Of a stretch of DNA of 44,141 nucleotides, positions 7,566 to 18,535 are shown in pieces. The stretch spans positions 1-44,141 of the forward strand of contig JAINDK010000058.1 in NCBI GenBank assembly GCA_019931185.1, written 5' to 3'. The notes beneath the pieces were generated by a model. The model was not told the DNA's origin. It made no database searches and worked only from the letters and a program-made list of their open reading frames with translations. The position numbers and the translations under genes were made by a program. This DNA is from Bryobacter sp. CoA8 C33 (GTDB lineage Bacteria; Acidobacteriota; Terriglobia; Bryobacterales; Bryobacteraceae). Each line of letters opens with the position of its first letter. Position 1 is the stretch's first letter.

Positions 7566-9914
7566 ATGGTGCTGCTATTTTTGCTGATTGCCGCGGAGAC
7601 GGAACTGGCGGAGAAGGCCCTAGGAATTCTGAACCGGAATTGCTACAGCTGTCACGGTAGCGCGGCGATGGCCGGGTTGCGTCTGGACCGGCCGGAGGGT
7701 CTGGAGGACGCCATTGTGGTGCCGGGCAAGCCCGATCAAAGCCGGTTGTGGCTGATGATGAACGGGAAGGGGCGGGCGATGATGCCTCCGACGGGAAAGT
7801 TGGCGCCGGGGGATCTGGCGGCGGTGCGGGAGTGGATCAAAGCGGGGGCGAAGTGGCCGGTCGCCTCCGGCAAGGCGCCACTGGCGAAGTGGTGGGCGTT
7901 TGAGCCGGTAAAGAGTTTTTCAGCGCCCGGCAGGGGAGAAGGTTGGGCCCGCAATGAGGTGGACCGGTTTATCGCGGCCAAGCTGGAGGAGAAGGGCTTG
8001 AAACCGGCTCGCGAGGCGGACCGGCGGACGCTGGTGCGGCGGGTGAGCTTCGATTTGACGGGGCTGCCGCCGGCGCGGGCTGAGGTAGAGGAATTTGAGC
8101 GGGACGAAAAGCCGGGGGCCTATGAACGCATGGTGGAGCGGTACCTAAGCTCGAAACATTATGGGGAAAAGTGGGGCAAGCATTGGCTGGATCTGGTGCG
8201 TTACGGAGATACAGCGGGGTTTGAACAGGATCCGTACACGTTGTATGCGTGGCGGTACCGCGATTATGTAATCGAGAGTTTTAATGCGGACAAGCCGTAC
8301 AACGTTTTCGTCAAGGAGCAGTTGGCGGGCGATGAATTGTTTGAAGACCCGCAGCAACAGCAGGGGACGGGATACTTCGCCGTGGGGCCGAACCGGGACA
8401 TGCTGTACAAGGTGGAAGACATCAACCGGATAGAGAGCCTGACGGACTTTACGGATACGACAGCGAGCGTTTTTCTGGGCCTGACGGTGGGATGCGCGCG
8501 CTGTCATGATCACAAATACGATCCAATCCCGCAGCGGGACTATTACCGGCTTCAGGCTGTCTTTGCGCCGTTTCAGAAGACGCGCATCTTTCTGCACTAT
8601 AACAACGCGCGAAGCCATGACCTCGGCGAGGTGACCCGGCAATTCAAGCAATATGACATTGGCGCGGAACTGATCCGGCTCAAGACTCCTTACTTTGAGC
8701 GCATGAAGGCGGAGCGGCTGTCGCGGCTGAGTGCGGCGGTACAAGAGGCGTTCGCGGCGCCGGAAGAGAAACGGACAGCGGAACAAAAGGCGCTGCACGA
8801 TGCGCACATGAAGGAAGTAAACCCGACAGATGGAGAGATCTGGAAGGTACTCGATGACCGGGACCGGGACAAGCTGGAAGCGCTGAAGAACCGGCTCTTG
8901 GGAATGTATGCCAACTATGGGCCTGGGCCTTTTGCCCCGGGGGTGACGGATGTGGGGCGGGAGGCGCCACGAACCTATGTGCCGGGAAAGGGGACGGCCT
9001 ATGGGGAGGAGGTGAAGCCCGGCTTTCTGACGGCGCTCGGCGGTGGTGAGATTGCTGAGCCGCCGCTTGATTCCGCGACGACGCGGCGCCGGGCAGCATT
9101 GGCCGAATGGATTGCGCGGGGGGAAAATCCCCTGACGGCGCGGGTGATGGTGAACCGCATCTGGCAATATCACTTTGGCCGGGGCATTGTGGCGACGGCA
9201 AGTGATTTTGGCATGCGGGGCAGTGAGCCGACACATCCGGAGTTGCTGGATTGGCTGGCGGGTGAATTTGTGAAGCGGGGTTGGAGTGTCAAGGCGATGC
9301 ACCGCCTGATGCTGCATTCGGCTACTTACCGGCAGGCCTCAAATCGTGGGGATGGCCCAAACGAGTATCTTTCGGGGTTTAACCGCCGGAGGCTCGAGGC
9401 CGAAGAGGTCCGCGATGCGATGTTGCAGGTGGCGGGCACGATGAACCCGAAGATGGGAGGCAAACCCGTGGTTCCTGAATTGTCGAATGAGGAATTATAC
9501 GGAATGAGCCAACCGGCGGGAAATGCCTGGCCGGTAACAATGGACCGCGCCGAGCATGCGCGGCGCAGTATTTACATGCTTGCCAAGCGGACTTACCGTA
9601 TGCCGATGCTCGAGGTGCTGGACCGGCCGGAAGGGGTGCTGAGCTGCGCGCGGCGGGAGAGTTCGACGACGGCGACGCAGAGCCTGGGTTTGTTGAACAG
9701 CAAGTTTACGGTGGAGCAGGCGGAAGCGTTGGGGAAGCTCGCGCCGGAACGAGGCTGGCAGAGCGTGTTTCAACGGGAGATGACCGGGGAAGAAGCGGTG
9801 ATGGTGAAGGAATTCCTGGCGCGGCAGACCGAGCTGTTGGGAAGCGAGCAGAAGGCCCGGCGGGAGTTGATGCGGGGATTGCTCAACACAAATGAGTTCC
9901 TATATGTCGACTAG
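7566..9914 (+). CDS. c-type cytochrome DUF1549/DUF1553 (PSD1-type) protein, module 1
   Basis: 782 residues with a short signal peptide (MVLLFLLIAA). Domains in order: PSCyt1-type cytochrome region with heme motif CYSCH at about residues 21-25 and a possible distal Met in MMPPTGK; DUF1549 (about 130-340) with a second CxxCH in GCARCHDHKYDP; DUF1553 (about 500-760) with RVMVNRIWQYHFGRGIV. Known: these periplasmic proteins are abundant in Planctomycetes and some Acidobacteria, are nearly always followed by a DUF1501 gene, and have no established reaction. The DUF1501 gene follows after 16 bases. The start is 34 bases from the divergent hydrolase; TATAGA at 7549-7554 could be a -10 box, but no good -35 is seen. 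Confidence 0.9.
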   Translation: MVLLFLLIAAETELAEKALGILNRNCYSCHGSAAMAGLRLDRPEGLEDAIVVPGKPDQSRLWLMMNGKGRAMMPPTGKLAPGDLAAVREWIKAGAKWPVASGKAPLAKWWAFEPVKSFSAPGRGEGWARNEVDRFIAAKLEEKGLKPAREADRRTLVRRVSFDLTGLPPARAEVEEFERDEKPGAYERMVERYLSSKHYGEKWGKHWLDLVRYGDTAGFEQDPYTLYAWRYRDYVIESFNADKPYNVFVKEQLAGDELFEDPQQQQGTGYFAVGPNRDMLYKVEDINRIESLTDFTDTTASVFLGLTVGCARCHDHKYDPIPQRDYYRLQAVFAPFQKTRIFLHYNNARSHDLGEVTRQFKQYDIGAELIRLKTPYFERMKAERLSRLSAAVQEAFAAPEEKRTAEQKALHDAHMKEVNPTDGEIWKVLDDRDRDKLEALKNRLLGMYANYGPGPFAPGVTDVGREAPRTYVPGKGTAYGEEVKPGFLTALGGGEIAEPPLDSATTRRRAALAEWIARGENPLTARVMVNRIWQYHFGRGIVATASDFGMRGSEPTHPELLDWLAGEFVKRGWSVKAMHRLMLHSATYRQASNRGDGPNEYLSGFNRRRLEAEEVRDAMLQVAGTMNPKMGGKPVVPELSNEELYGMSQPAGNAWPVTMDRAEHARRSIYMLAKRTYRMPMLEVLDRPEGVLSCARRESSTTATQSLGLLNSKFTVEQAEALGKLAPERGWQSVFQREMTGEEAVMVKEFLARQTELLGSEQKARRELMRGLLNTNEFLYVD

Positions 9915-9930
9915 GGAGGAGATCAGAGCG

Positions 9931-11310
9931 ATGAGCGCGACGCGACGACAGTTCTTTCTCGATGCTGGCAAGGGTTTCGGCTCGCTGGCCTTGGCCAGCA
10001 TGGTAGCGGGCGCGGCCGAGCAGGCGCGGGCCAAGCGGGTGATCTATTTGTTCATGCATGGCGGGGTGAGCCACGTGGATACGTTCGACCCGAAGCCGGA
10101 GTTGACGAAACGAAGCGGGGAAGTGTTGCCGGGTAGTTTCGGGCAGGGCTTGATTACGAGCCGGATTGACTTTCGCAAGGCGCTGATGCGGGGCAGCCCA
10201 TGGAAGTTTGAGCGGGCTGGCGAAGGGGGCCTGGAGATCAGTGATCTGTTTTCGCATATCAGAAAGCAAGCCGACAAAATTGCCGTGATCCGGAGTTGCC
10301 ATGGGGACGCATTTGACCATGCGCCGGCGATTTACTTGCGAACGAGCGGCAGTCAGTTTCCGGGACGTCCGTCGCTGGGGGCCTGGAGTGTGTATGGGCT
10401 GGGGAGCGAGAATGAAAATCTGCCGAGTTTTGTTGTGATGAGCGACGGAGCGATGAAGAGCGGGGCGGGCGCCTATGGCAGTGGATACTTGCCGGCGCGC
10501 TATCAAGGGACGGTCTTTCGCAGCGGAGCAAGCCCGGTGTTGCACCTGGAGGCGCCGGAGGGAGTGTCGCGGGAGGCACAAAAGACAACACTCGAGCTGA
10601 TTGGCAAGATGAACCGGGGCTATGGTGCGAACCGGGAGGGAGATTCGACGCTGGAGGCGCGGATGGCGAGCTACGAGCTGGCCTACCGGATGCAGGCCGA
10701 GGCGCCGGAGGTAGTGGATCTCGCAAAAGAGTCGGCGGCGACCAAGAAGCTATACGGGATTGGGGAGCCGATGACGGATGACTTCGGCCGGAAGTGTCTG
10801 CTGGCGCGGCGGTTGGTGGAGCGCGGCGTGCGATTTGTGCAACTGTATAGCGGCACGAATTTGGGGGACGACTGGGACGACGCGCATAACGATTTGTTGG
10901 GGAGCCACAACAAGATGGCGAAAAAGAGCGACTTGCCGGTGGCGGGACTGCTGGCGGATCTGGCGGGAAGGGGATTGCTCGACAGCACGCTGGTGGTGTG
11001 GGGCAGCGAGTTTGGACGGACGCCGTTGGCCGAGGGCAAGAACGGGCGGGATCATCATCCGTATGGGTTTTCGATGTGGATGGCGGGGGCGGGCATTGTG
11101 GGTGGCCGGGCGCTGGGGGCCACCGACGAGTTTGGGCTGCGGGCCGTCGAAGACAAAAAGGACGTGCATGATCTACACGCGACGATGTTCCGGCTGCTCG
11201 GCATGGACCATACGGAGGTGACATATCGTTTTCAGGGGCGGGATATGCGGTTGACGGATGTGCACGGGCAGGGCGAATTCACGGCCTGGCTGAGAGGCGG
11301 AAGTAAGTAG
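9931..11310 (+). CDS. Tat-exported DUF1501 protein, module 1
   Basis: 459 residues from ATG 9931; the start is fixed by GGAGGA at about 9915-9920, 10 bases upstream. Twin-arginine leader (SATRRQFFLDAG). DUF1501 is an alkaline-phosphatase/sulfatase-superfamily fold; the metal-site-like motifs are visible: FMHGGVSHVDTFDPKP, VVWGSEFGRTP, and GRDHHPYGFSMWMAGAG. No sulfatase formylglycine motif is present. Partner of the cytochrome protein just upstream, same operon; the pair is presumed to act together in the periplasm, function unknown. The 3' end overlaps the convergent membrane-protein gene by 32 bases, the longest convergent overlap in the window. Confidence 0.92.
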   Translation: MSATRRQFFLDAGKGFGSLALASMVAGAAEQARAKRVIYLFMHGGVSHVDTFDPKPELTKRSGEVLPGSFGQGLITSRIDFRKALMRGSPWKFERAGEGGLEISDLFSHIRKQADKIAVIRSCHGDAFDHAPAIYLRTSGSQFPGRPSLGAWSVYGLGSENENLPSFVVMSDGAMKSGAGAYGSGYLPARYQGTVFRSGASPVLHLEAPEGVSREAQKTTLELIGKMNRGYGANREGDSTLEARMASYELAYRMQAEAPEVVDLAKESAATKKLYGIGEPMTDDFGRKCLLARRLVERGVRFVQLYSGTNLGDDWDDAHNDLLGSHNKMAKKSDLPVAGLLADLAGRGLLDSTLVVWGSEFGRTPLAEGKNGRDHHPYGFSMWMAGAGIVGGRALGATDEFGLRAVEDKKDVHDLHATMFRLLGMDHTEVTYRFQGRDMRLTDVHGQGEFTAWLRGGSK

Positions 11311-12535
11311 CGGTAACGGCCAACAGGTCGGTGAAAATTTGAAACAGGTAAAGGTGGCGCGCTGTCTCGAGGGCGTCAGCGAGGGTGGCGATGGCGAATT
11401 CGCTGAGGGCGGCGGCTGCGAGCAAATAGAGAATGGGTTGGCGGCGGACCCAGAGCAAGGCGAGAAAGGCGAGCGGGGTGGTGAGGAGGCGGAGAAAGCT
11501 CCAGGGGCGGAAGCCGCCGGTCTGGGCGCGGGGGGCATGCCCATGGCCGGGTTGGCGCCAACCGAGGCCGGGGTCTGGCTGGACGCCGGCGTGGGTGCGC
11601 CAGGCGAGCCAGAGGGTCTTGAGCACGAAGGCGGGGTGAGTGGTGTACCAGAGGGCGATGCGGGACAGGGAAGTGTGCTGGAGAAATTCGCGGGACCAGG
11701 CGGGATCTTCCATCGGGGAGCCGGGACTGTAGGCATGCATGCCGGCATAGCGGGCGTATTGAGGCGGCAATCCCATCCCATCGCCGGTGGGGGCGATGCG
11801 GTAAAAGGTGAGTGTGAAGACGGGGATGGCGGCGTAGTGTTCGGGTGTTTCGCGGAACATGAAGCCGCCGAGCAGGCCGAAGAAGGCGGCTGGGAGGAGG
11901 AGCAATCCACGACGATGGCGCCAAGCGAGCCAGCACAGGGCGAGGGCGAAGAGAAAAGCCAGGGGAGCATGTTGGGCTTTGCTCAGGGTAAGGCCGGTGG
12001 CGGAAACCGCCGCGGGCAGGGCCGCGAGAGTTACGCCCCGGTGACACCAGAGCAGGGAAGCCACCAATGACAAGGTAAACAGCAGGGCCGCGCTGTCCAT
12101 GTAGAAACCAGGCAGGCAGGTGAGCAAGCTGGCGTCGCTGGCAACAAGCGCGGCGAGCACGATGGCCGGCCAACTGGATTGCAGCGCGAAGAGCAGGGCA
12201 GCGCTGGCCGACCAATACCAGATGAGCTTGACGGCGGCGAGAGTCAGCAAGGAAAAGGATTGCTTGCCGAAGATCAAACGGCTGAGTTTGACGGCGGGCC
12301 AGGTGAAGACGTGCTCGCTCGAGAGGAGGCCGCTGCGATAGGAATTACGGTCGGAGAAGGCGTAGCCGGGCAGATAGTATTCGCTTTCGTGAACGCCCCA
12401 GCCGGCCGTGGGAGCCAATTTGTAATAGCCGGAGACCTTCGAGAAATCTCCATTGTTGGACAGGCCGAGTTGGAGGGGAAAAAACAACTGGAAGATTGAA
12501 GCGAGGATGACGCAAGCCAGGGCGAACCACTTCAT
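11279..12535 (-). CDS. Polytopic membrane protein, GT-C glycosyltransferase-like
   Basis: 418 residues with about 9-10 hydrophobic segments spread along the chain. After the first transmembrane helix comes GLSNNGDFSKVSGYY; an Asp in this first periplasmic loop is typical of polyprenyl-phosphate-sugar-dependent GT-C enzymes, so it may add sugars to an envelope glycan. Identity beyond this is not recognised. A Gly/Pro/His-rich hydrophilic loop (residues about 325-345) precedes the last three helices. Its ATG overlaps the stop of the lytic transglycosylase gene (ATGA, 12532-12535), indicating an operon and translational coupling, which favours a cell-wall or envelope role. Confidence 0.7.
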   Translation of the reverse strand: MKWFALACVILASIFQLFFPLQLGLSNNGDFSKVSGYYKLAPTAGWGVHESEYYLPGYAFSDRNSYRSGLLSSEHVFTWPAVKLSRLIFGKQSFSLLTLAAVKLIWYWSASAALLFALQSSWPAIVLAALVASDASLLTCLPGFYMDSAALLFTLSLVASLLWCHRGVTLAALPAAVSATGLTLSKAQHAPLAFLFALALCWLAWRHRRGLLLLPAAFFGLLGGFMFRETPEHYAAIPVFTLTFYRIAPTGDGMGLPPQYARYAGMHAYSPGSPMEDPAWSREFLQHTSLSRIALWYTTHPAFVLKTLWLAWRTHAGVQPDPGLGWRQPGHGHAPRAQTGGFRPWSFLRLLTTPLAFLALLWVRRQPILYLLAAAALSEFAIATLADALETARHLYLFQIFTDLLAVTATYFRLSARP

Positions 12536-14043
12536 CGGGGGGAGGGCTTGGTGCGCTTGGCGGGAGCGGGGGTGGGCTTCTTGGGAGTGGCGCGGGTGGC
12601 GGGCTTCTTGAAACTGCCGGGCATATTGCCGGCGGGGCGGGCCATACGCGTGGGCGTCGTGCGTTTGGAGGCGGATCGCACGGCTGGGGTGCGGCCGGGC
12701 TTCGGCTTGGGGGTCATTTGCGGGACCACCACGAAGGCAGCCTCGGCGAAGTTGGGATTGGCTTGGACGAGGACGGACTGATTGAGGCGATAGGTGCGGG
12801 CCAGGGTGTCGAGGCTATCGCCGGGTTGGAGGCGATGGAGCCGCCAGACATCACGCTTGTCGGGGGGAATCAGCTCAAGCGCGGCGGTCACGCCGGCGGC
12901 GCTGCCCTTGGGGATCCGGAGGAAGTAGCCGGCGGGGACGACACCGCGCAGAATGGCGGGGTTGAGCTCCTGCAATTGCGAGAAGGATGTCTGGGCGGCA
13001 TCGGCGGCGAGTTGGAGGCTGGTATTGGAGTAGACTTCGATGGTGTCGTAATCGAGGGGCTCTTCCATTTCGAGGTTGGCGAGGCCGTAATCGGCCGGGT
13101 TCTTCATGATGATGGTGAGCGCGAGGATGATAGGGACGTAATTGGTGGTCTCGATGGGGACGGCGTTGCGGTTGCGGAGTTCCCAATAGTCGGCAAAGGC
13201 GGTGCGCTGCACGGCGCGGTCGACGCAGCCGGGGCCGCAATTATAGGCGGCGAGGGCGAGATGCCAATCGCCGAATTCGTTATAGAGATCCCGGAGGTGT
13301 TTCGCGGCGGCGCGCGTGGAGCGTTCGGGATCGAGGCGGTCATCGGTCCAGGGGCCCTGGAGGAGGCCATAGGTCTGACCGGTTTGCTTGATGAATTGCC
13401 ACATGCCGACGGCGGCCTTATAGGAAACGGCCCGGGGCAGGAAGCCGCTCTCGGCTTGCGCGAGATAGATGAGCTCGGGGGGGACGCCCTCCTCGGCGAG
13501 GATTTTGAAGATCATCGGGCGGTAGCGCCCGGAGCGGCGGAGGGCGAACTCAAGGGTTTTCCGGCCTTTGCCGTTGGCGAAGTAGTTGATGAAGCCGAGG
13601 ACGGTGTCGTTGACGACCAGGGGGAGTTGCGAGGTGGTGAGTTCGATTTCCTGGCGGACTTTGGATTTCATGCGCGGGTCGATAGGGAAGGTCATTTCGC
13701 GGATGTCGTCGAGGGGGCTTTTGTCGAAGCGAATGTCGTCGAGGGCGCGGGCAGCGCCGAGGCTTTCGATGTCGATGGTGTAAATCTCTTCGGTGATGTT
13801 TTGGAGGTAGCGCTCGATTTTGTCGCGGTCGGGGTCGTCTTCGGGGGTTTCGAGCAAATGATCGATGGCCTGGTCAAAGAGGCGGCGGGCGCGCGCGGCG
13901 TCATCGGCGGCAAGAGAGGCGCGGCCCTCGGTGATGAGGCGCTCGGCTTGGCGGACACGGGGATGGTTGGCGATGGCAGCTATTTGGCTGCGTTGGGCTG
14001 GCAGCAGAGCCACGGCCAGGAAGATGACGAGAAGCAAATGCAA
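12532..14043 (-). CDS. MltD-like lytic transglycosylase with LysM domain and basic tail
   Basis: About 503 residues if started at TTG 14043; no ATG or GTG exists between there and the divergent gene, and the TTG start gives a signal peptide (LHLLLVIFLAVALLPAQ). A helical N-terminal region (about 20-150) is followed by a GH23/SLT domain around residues 175-300: the catalytic Glu in LAQAESGFLP, then AVGMWQFIKQTGQTYGL and LALAAYNCGPG. A LysM-like peptidoglycan-binding repeat follows (RLQPGDSLDTLARTYRL). The last 70 residues are Pro/Lys/Arg/Thr-rich, like the basic tail of the protein at 3527, and may contact wall polymer. Cleaves peptidoglycan glycan strands, releasing 1,6-anhydro ends. Upstream gene of a two-gene operon with the GT-C-like protein. 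Confidence 0.85.
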   Translation of the reverse strand: MHLLLVIFLAVALLPAQRSQIAAIANHPRVRQAERLITEGRASLAADDAARARRLFDQAIDHLLETPEDDPDRDKIERYLQNITEEIYTIDIESLGAARALDDIRFDKSPLDDIREMTFPIDPRMKSKVRQEIELTTSQLPLVVNDTVLGFINYFANGKGRKTLEFALRRSGRYRPMIFKILAEEGVPPELIYLAQAESGFLPRAVSYKAAVGMWQFIKQTGQTYGLLQGPWTDDRLDPERSTRAAAKHLRDLYNEFGDWHLALAAYNCGPGCVDRAVQRTAFADYWELRNRNAVPIETTNYVPIILALTIIMKNPADYGLANLEMEEPLDYDTIEVYSNTSLQLAADAAQTSFSQLQELNPAILRGVVPAGYFLRIPKGSAAGVTAALELIPPDKRDVWRLHRLQPGDSLDTLARTYRLNQSVLVQANPNFAEAAFVVVPQMTPKPKPGRTPAVRSASKRTTPTRMARPAGNMPGSFKKPATRATPKKPTPAPAKRTKPSPR

Positions 14044-14064
14044 GTTATCAGTATAAGATTGTGA

Positions 14065-17000
14065 ATGAGTATGAAGAAAATCCCATGTTTCATCCTGGTG
14101 GCGGGCGTTGTCTGGGGAGCTGACAACGTGGACTTCCGGCGGGAGGTGAGGCCGATCCTGAGCGATCAGTGTTTTCATTGTCATGGGCCAGATAAAGATT
14201 CGCGAATGGCGGGATTGCGGTTGGACGTAAAAACGGATGCCTTTGCCGCGCGCAAGAATGGGACACCGATCGTTCCAGGCAAGCCGGAAGAGAGTTTGAT
14301 TCTAAAGCGGATCCTGCACGAAAAGGCTTCGCTCAAGATGCCGCCGCCGAGTTCGCACAAATCCGTGACGAAGGCGCAGGTGGAAACGCTGCGGAAATGG
14401 ATCGCGCAGGGTGCGCCATGGCAGGAGCACTGGTCGTTCACGGCGCCGGTGAAGGCGGCACCGCCGGAGGTGAGCGAAGCGGCCTGGAGCAAAACGGCGA
14501 TTGACCGGTTTCTCTATGCGCGGCTGCAGCGGGAGGGTTTGACGCCGGCGGCGGAAGCGGACCGCCGGACGCTGGCGCGGCGCGTGGCGCTTGATGCCAC
14601 GGGGCTGCCGCCGGAGCCGGCCGAGGTGGAAGCGTTTGTAAAGGATACGCGGCCGGACGCCTATGAGCGTTATGTCGATAAGATGCTGGCGAGCGTGCAT
14701 TACGGTGAGCACCGGGCGCGCTACTGGCTCGATGCGGCGCGCTACGCGGACACGCACGGCCTGCATGTCGACAATTACCGCGAGATGTGGCTGTACCGGG
14801 ACTGGGTGATTCAGGCTTACAACAAGAACCTGCGTTTTGATGAATTCACGCGGGATCAACTCGCCGGGGATTTGATACCGAACCGCACCAAGGAGCAATG
14901 GATTGCTTCGGGGTTCCACCGCAACAACGTGACGACGAATGAAGGGGGAGTGATTGAAGAAGAAGTGGAGGCGATGTACGCCAAGGACCGGGTGGACACG
15001 ACGGGAACCGTGTTTCTGGGTCTGACGGTGGGTTGCGCGACGTGCCACGACCATAAGTTCGATCCGATCACGCAGAAGGATTTCTACTCGATGGCGGCGT
15101 TCTTTCGCAATACGACCCAAAAGCCGCTGGATGGCAATATCAGCGATACGCCACCGGTGCTGTTCAATCCGCTGCCGGGGGATGTGGCCCGGTGGGGCCA
15201 GGTGGATGAGGATCTGATCCGGCTGAGGGGGCTGCGCGGGGCGCGTGCCGACGAACTGGCGGGGAAAGGGAAGCGGGATTTCAAGCTGCCGAAGAGTTAC
15301 CAACCGGTCTGGTCGCTCGACAAGATCGAGTTTGGCCCCGATGGCGGGCTAAAGGAAGAGAAGGGTTTCAACCGGATCCAGGCCGACAAGCCCTTTACGG
15401 TCGCGATGTGGGTGTACTATCCCAAGCCGGACGATAACTGGACACTGCTCAGCCAATACAACAGTAAAGAAAAGGACGGCAGCACGGTTCGTGGCTGGAC
15501 GATTGACATACAGGGCCGACAGCCGCTGATGAAGATGATCGGCGAGCGAGGGCAGCCGATTACGGCGCGGGGCGGAAACGCGGCCAAGATGACGCCAGGG
15601 AACTGGTATCACGTGGCCTTCACCTATGACGGCAGCCGAAGAAAGAAGGATAGTTTTGAGCTGTATTTCAACGGTATGAAGATCGCACACGACGGGCGGC
15701 AGGAGACGGCCCGGCCGCAGCTCGACGGTTCGATTGTGAATCAGGAACCGCTGCGGATTGGCGGGGACGGCAACAAGCGCAGCTTCAAGGGAGGAGCACT
15801 CAAGGATGTAAGGATCTACGACCGGGTCCTGTCGAGCGAGGAGATTGGCGTGCTTGAGATGCTGCCGGCGGCGCGGGAAGGCAAGACGGTGGAGTTGTCG
15901 CGGGTATGGTCGGCGATCGGTGATGGAAAGACGAAGAAGCTATTGCAACAGATCGCCAGCGTCGAGCAGGAGCGGAAGATGATTCTGCGGCGTGGCGCGG
16001 TGACGCACATCATGGTGGAGCGGATGGACCAGAAGCCGATGGCGAACATTCTTTACCGCGGCATGTATGACCAGAAGCGGGATGCCGTTGAGGCGGATGT
16101 TCCCGCGGTGCTTGGCGGACTGGGTGCCGGCCTCGACAAGAACCGCCGCGGCTTGGCGGAGTGGCTGTTGAAGGAGGAAAACCCGCTTTTTGCGCGTACC
16201 GCGGTGAACCGTTACTGGCAGGAGATCTTTGGCACGGGCCTGGTGCGGACCAGCGATGACCTGGGTAGCCAGGGAGAAGCGCCGAGTCATGCGGAATTGC
16301 TGGACTGGCTGGCGGTGGACTTCCGCGAGAACGGCTGGGATGTACGGCGGCTGATGAAGCAGATGATGATGACGGCGGCCTACCGGCAGCAATCGGTGGC
16401 GACGGAGGAAAAACTGCGGAAGGATCCGGACAACCGGTTGCTGGCCCGCGGACCGCGCTTCCGCATGGATGCCGAGGTGGTTCGGGATTATGCATTGGCG
16501 TCGAGCGGATTGCTGGTGCGCAAGGTGGGTGGACCGAGCGTGAAGCCGTACCAGCCGGAAAAGATCTGGGAGACGGTGGCGATGGAGAGTTCCGATACGC
16601 GTTTTTATCAGCAGGATAGCGGCGAGGGTTTGTACCGGCGCTCGCTTTATACCTTCTGGAAGCGGAGCGCGCCGCCGCCGGCAATGGATATCTTCAACGC
16701 GCCGACGCGCGAGGTTTGCACGGTGCGGCGGGAGCGGACGAATACGCCGCTGCAGGCGCTGTTGACGATGAACGATGTGCAATTTGTCGAAGCGGCGCGG
16801 CATCTGGCGCAGAGGGCGATGGAGACGCACAAGAACGATTTTGATCAGCAATTGGACTTCCTCACCGAGCGTCTGGTGAGCCGCCGCTTTGAGGCCAAGG
16901 AACGGGATATCGTGCGGGCGAGCTACCGGGACTTCATGCGGCATTATGACTCCAATCCGGCCGATGCGCGCAAGCTGGTGGCGGTGGGAGAATCGAAGGC

Positions 17001-17088
17001 GAACCCGAAGCTGCCGGCAGCGGAATTCGCCGCGCTGACGATGGTGACCAACGAACTGATGAATCTCGATGAGGTACTGAACAAATGA
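14065..17088 (+). CDS. c-type cytochrome DUF1549/DUF1553 protein with LamG insertion, module 2
   Basis: 1007 residues with a signal peptide ([18 protein letters not shown]). Cytochrome region with CFHCHGPD at about residues 37-44 and MPPPSSHK as possible distal-Met segment; DUF1549 with a second heme motif [13 protein letters not shown] (about 325); then a LamG/concanavalin-like domain of about 180 residues (roughly 425-605) with [29 protein letters not shown] and [16 protein letters not shown]; then DUF1553 with [15 protein letters not shown]. The LamG insert is a carbohydrate- or protein-binding module known in some planctomycete homologues and suggests docking to a polymer. The last four bases ATGA are shared with the next gene. 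Confidence 0.92.
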   Translation: MSMKKIPCFILVAGVVWGADNVDFRREVRPILSDQCFHCHGPDKDSRMAGLRLDVKTDAFAARKNGTPIVPGKPEESLILKRILHEKASLKMPPPSSHKSVTKAQVETLRKWIAQGAPWQEHWSFTAPVKAAPPEVSEAAWSKTAIDRFLYARLQREGLTPAAEADRRTLARRVALDATGLPPEPAEVEAFVKDTRPDAYERYVDKMLASVHYGEHRARYWLDAARYADTHGLHVDNYREMWLYRDWVIQAYNKNLRFDEFTRDQLAGDLIPNRTKEQWIASGFHRNNVTTNEGGVIEEEVEAMYAKDRVDTTGTVFLGLTVGCATCHDHKFDPITQKDFYSMAAFFRNTTQKPLDGNISDTPPVLFNPLPGDVARWGQVDEDLIRLRGLRGARADELAGKGKRDFKLPKSYQPVWSLDKIEFGPDGGLKEEKGFNRIQADKPFTVAMWVYYPKPDDNWTLLSQYNSKEKDGSTVRGWTIDIQGRQPLMKMIGERGQPITARGGNAAKMTPGNWYHVAFTYDGSRRKKDSFELYFNGMKIAHDGRQETARPQLDGSIVNQEPLRIGGDGNKRSFKGGALKDVRIYDRVLSSEEIGVLEMLPAAREGKTVELSRVWSAIGDGKTKKLLQQIASVEQERKMILRRGAVTHIMVERMDQKPMANILYRGMYDQKRDAVEADVPAVLGGLGAGLDKNRRGLAEWLLKEENPLFARTAVNRYWQEIFGTGLVRTSDDLGSQGEAPSHAELLDWLAVDFRENGWDVRRLMKQMMMTAAYRQQSVATEEKLRKDPDNRLLARGPRFRMDAEVVRDYALASSGLLVRKVGGPSVKPYQPEKIWETVAMESSDTRFYQQDSGEGLYRRSLYTFWKRSAPPPAMDIFNAPTREVCTVRRERTNTPLQALLTMNDVQFVEAARHLAQRAMETHKNDFDQQLDFLTERLVSRRFEAKERDIVRASYRDFMRHYDSNPADARKLVAVGESKANPKLPAAEFAALTMVTNELMNLDEVLNK

Positions 17089-18518
17089 AAATCCAGAGAC
17101 CGGAACGGGATGCCGTGATGCTCGAGACCCGGCGCCAACTGCTGAGCCGGGGGGCGATGGGAGTGGGGGCGCTGGCGCTGAACAGTCTGATGGCCAACGA
17201 GCGGGGATTGCCGCATTTCGCGCCCAAGGCGAAACGGGCGATTTACTTGCACATGGTGGGCGCGCCGCCGCAAATGGATCTGCTGGATTACAAGCCGAAG
17301 ATGAAAGAATGGTTTGACAAGGATCTGCCGGAGAGCATCCGGCAGGGGCAGCGGCTAACCACGATGACGAGCGGGCAAAGCCGGTTTCCGATTGCTCCGT
17401 CGGTGTTTCAATTTGCTCAACATGGTAAGAGCGGGGCGTGGGTCAGCGAACTGTTGCCGAACGTGGCGAAGATGGTGGACGACATCGCCATCATCCGGTC
17501 GATGCATACGGATGCGATCAACCACGAACCGGCAATCACGTTTATCCAGACCGGAAACCAGATCGCGGGGCGGCCGTGCATTGGCAGCTGGTTTGCGTAT
17601 GGGTTGGGGAGCATGAACCAGGATTTGCCGAGCTTTGTGGTGCTGAACGCGAACCACACGCATCCGAAGGCGAACGTGCAGGCGATTTCGGCGCGGCTAT
17701 GGAGCGCTGGGTTTCTGAGCGCGCAGTACGCGGGAGTGAGTTTGCGCAGCGCGGGCGACCCGGTGCTGTATGTGAAGAATCCCGATGGGGTGCCGGTGGG
17801 GGTGCGGCGGAGGATGCTCGATGCCCTGGGGGAGTTGAACGGGATCACACAGGACAAGTACAGCGACCCGGAGACGAAGACGCGGATTGCGCAGTATGAG
17901 ATGGCCTTCCGGATGCAGGCGAGCGTGCCGGAATTGACGGATTTGTCGAAAGAACCGGAGAGCACCTACCAGCTTTATGGCGAGGAGGCGCGCAAGCCGG
18001 GCACCTTCGCCAATCAGGCATTAATGGCGCGGCGGCTCGCCGAGCGGGGCGTGCGCTTCGTGCAGTTGTATATGCGCGGCTGGGACGTACACGGGCTGCT
18101 GCCGGAGGTGCTGCCGGCGCAGTGCAAGGATGTGGATCAGGCGCTGCATGGGCTGATTCAAGATTTGAAGCAGCGGGGGATGTTTGAGGATACGCTTGTG
18201 ATCTGGGGCGGGGAATTCGGCCGGACGATCTATTCACAGGGCAAGCTGACAGACACAGATTACGGAAGGGATCATCACCCTCGGTGCTTCTCGCTCTGGA
18301 TGGCGGGGGGTGGAGTGAAGCCGGGCGTGGTGTGGGGGGAAACGGACGATTTCAGCTACAACATCACCCGCGATCCGGTGCACGTGCGTGATCTGCAGGC
18401 CACCATGCTGCACCTGTTCGGCATCGATCACGAACGGTTCACGTATAAGTATCAGGGCCTTGATCAGAAGTTGACAGGGGTCGAGAAGGCTCGTGTCGTC
18501 AAGGGGTTATTGGCCTGA
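17085..18518 (+). CDS. Tat-exported DUF1501 protein, module 2
   Basis: 477 residues from ATG 17085, which overlaps the upstream stop (ATGA); in-frame ATG 17118 begins closer to the twin-arginine leader ([20 protein letters not shown]). Phosphatase-superfamily motifs: [17 protein letters not shown] (the usual HGG replaced by VGAPP), [11 protein letters not shown], and [18 protein letters not shown]. No formylglycine site. Tightly coupled with the LamG-bearing cytochrome protein. The gene ends at 18518, inside the apparent start region of the 2Fe-2S protein gene, making a probable three-gene unit. Confidence 0.92.
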   Translation: MKIQRPERDAVMLETRRQLLSRGAMGVGALALNSLMANERGLPHFAPKAKRAIYLHMVGAPPQMDLLDYKPKMKEWFDKDLPESIRQGQRLTTMTSGQSRFPIAPSVFQFAQHGKSGAWVSELLPNVAKMVDDIAIIRSMHTDAINHEPAITFIQTGNQIAGRPCIGSWFAYGLGSMNQDLPSFVVLNANHTHPKANVQAISARLWSAGFLSAQYAGVSLRSAGDPVLYVKNPDGVPVGVRRRMLDALGELNGITQDKYSDPETKTRIAQYEMAFRMQASVPELTDLSKEPESTYQLYGEEARKPGTFANQALMARRLAERGVRFVQLYMRGWDVHGLLPEVLPAQCKDVDQALHGLIQDLKQRGMFEDTLVIWGGEFGRTIYSQGKLTDTDYGRDHHPRCFSLWMAGGGVKPGVVWGETDDFSYNITRDPVHVRDLQATMLHLFGIDHERFTYKYQGLDQKLTGVEKARVVKGLLA

Positions 18519-18535
18519 GCGCGCCACAGGGCTGG

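Noticed and set aside
8145-9317. 390-codon minus-strand open frame opposite module 1
   Set aside because: Arg/His/Leu/Pro-biased antisense frame; the plus strand encodes DUF1549/DUF1553.
12718-14064. 448-codon plus-strand open frame opposite the lytic transglycosylase
   Set aside because: Gly/Glu/Asp/Val-biased composition typical of antisense frames in GC-rich DNA; the minus strand encodes clear SLT and LysM motifs.
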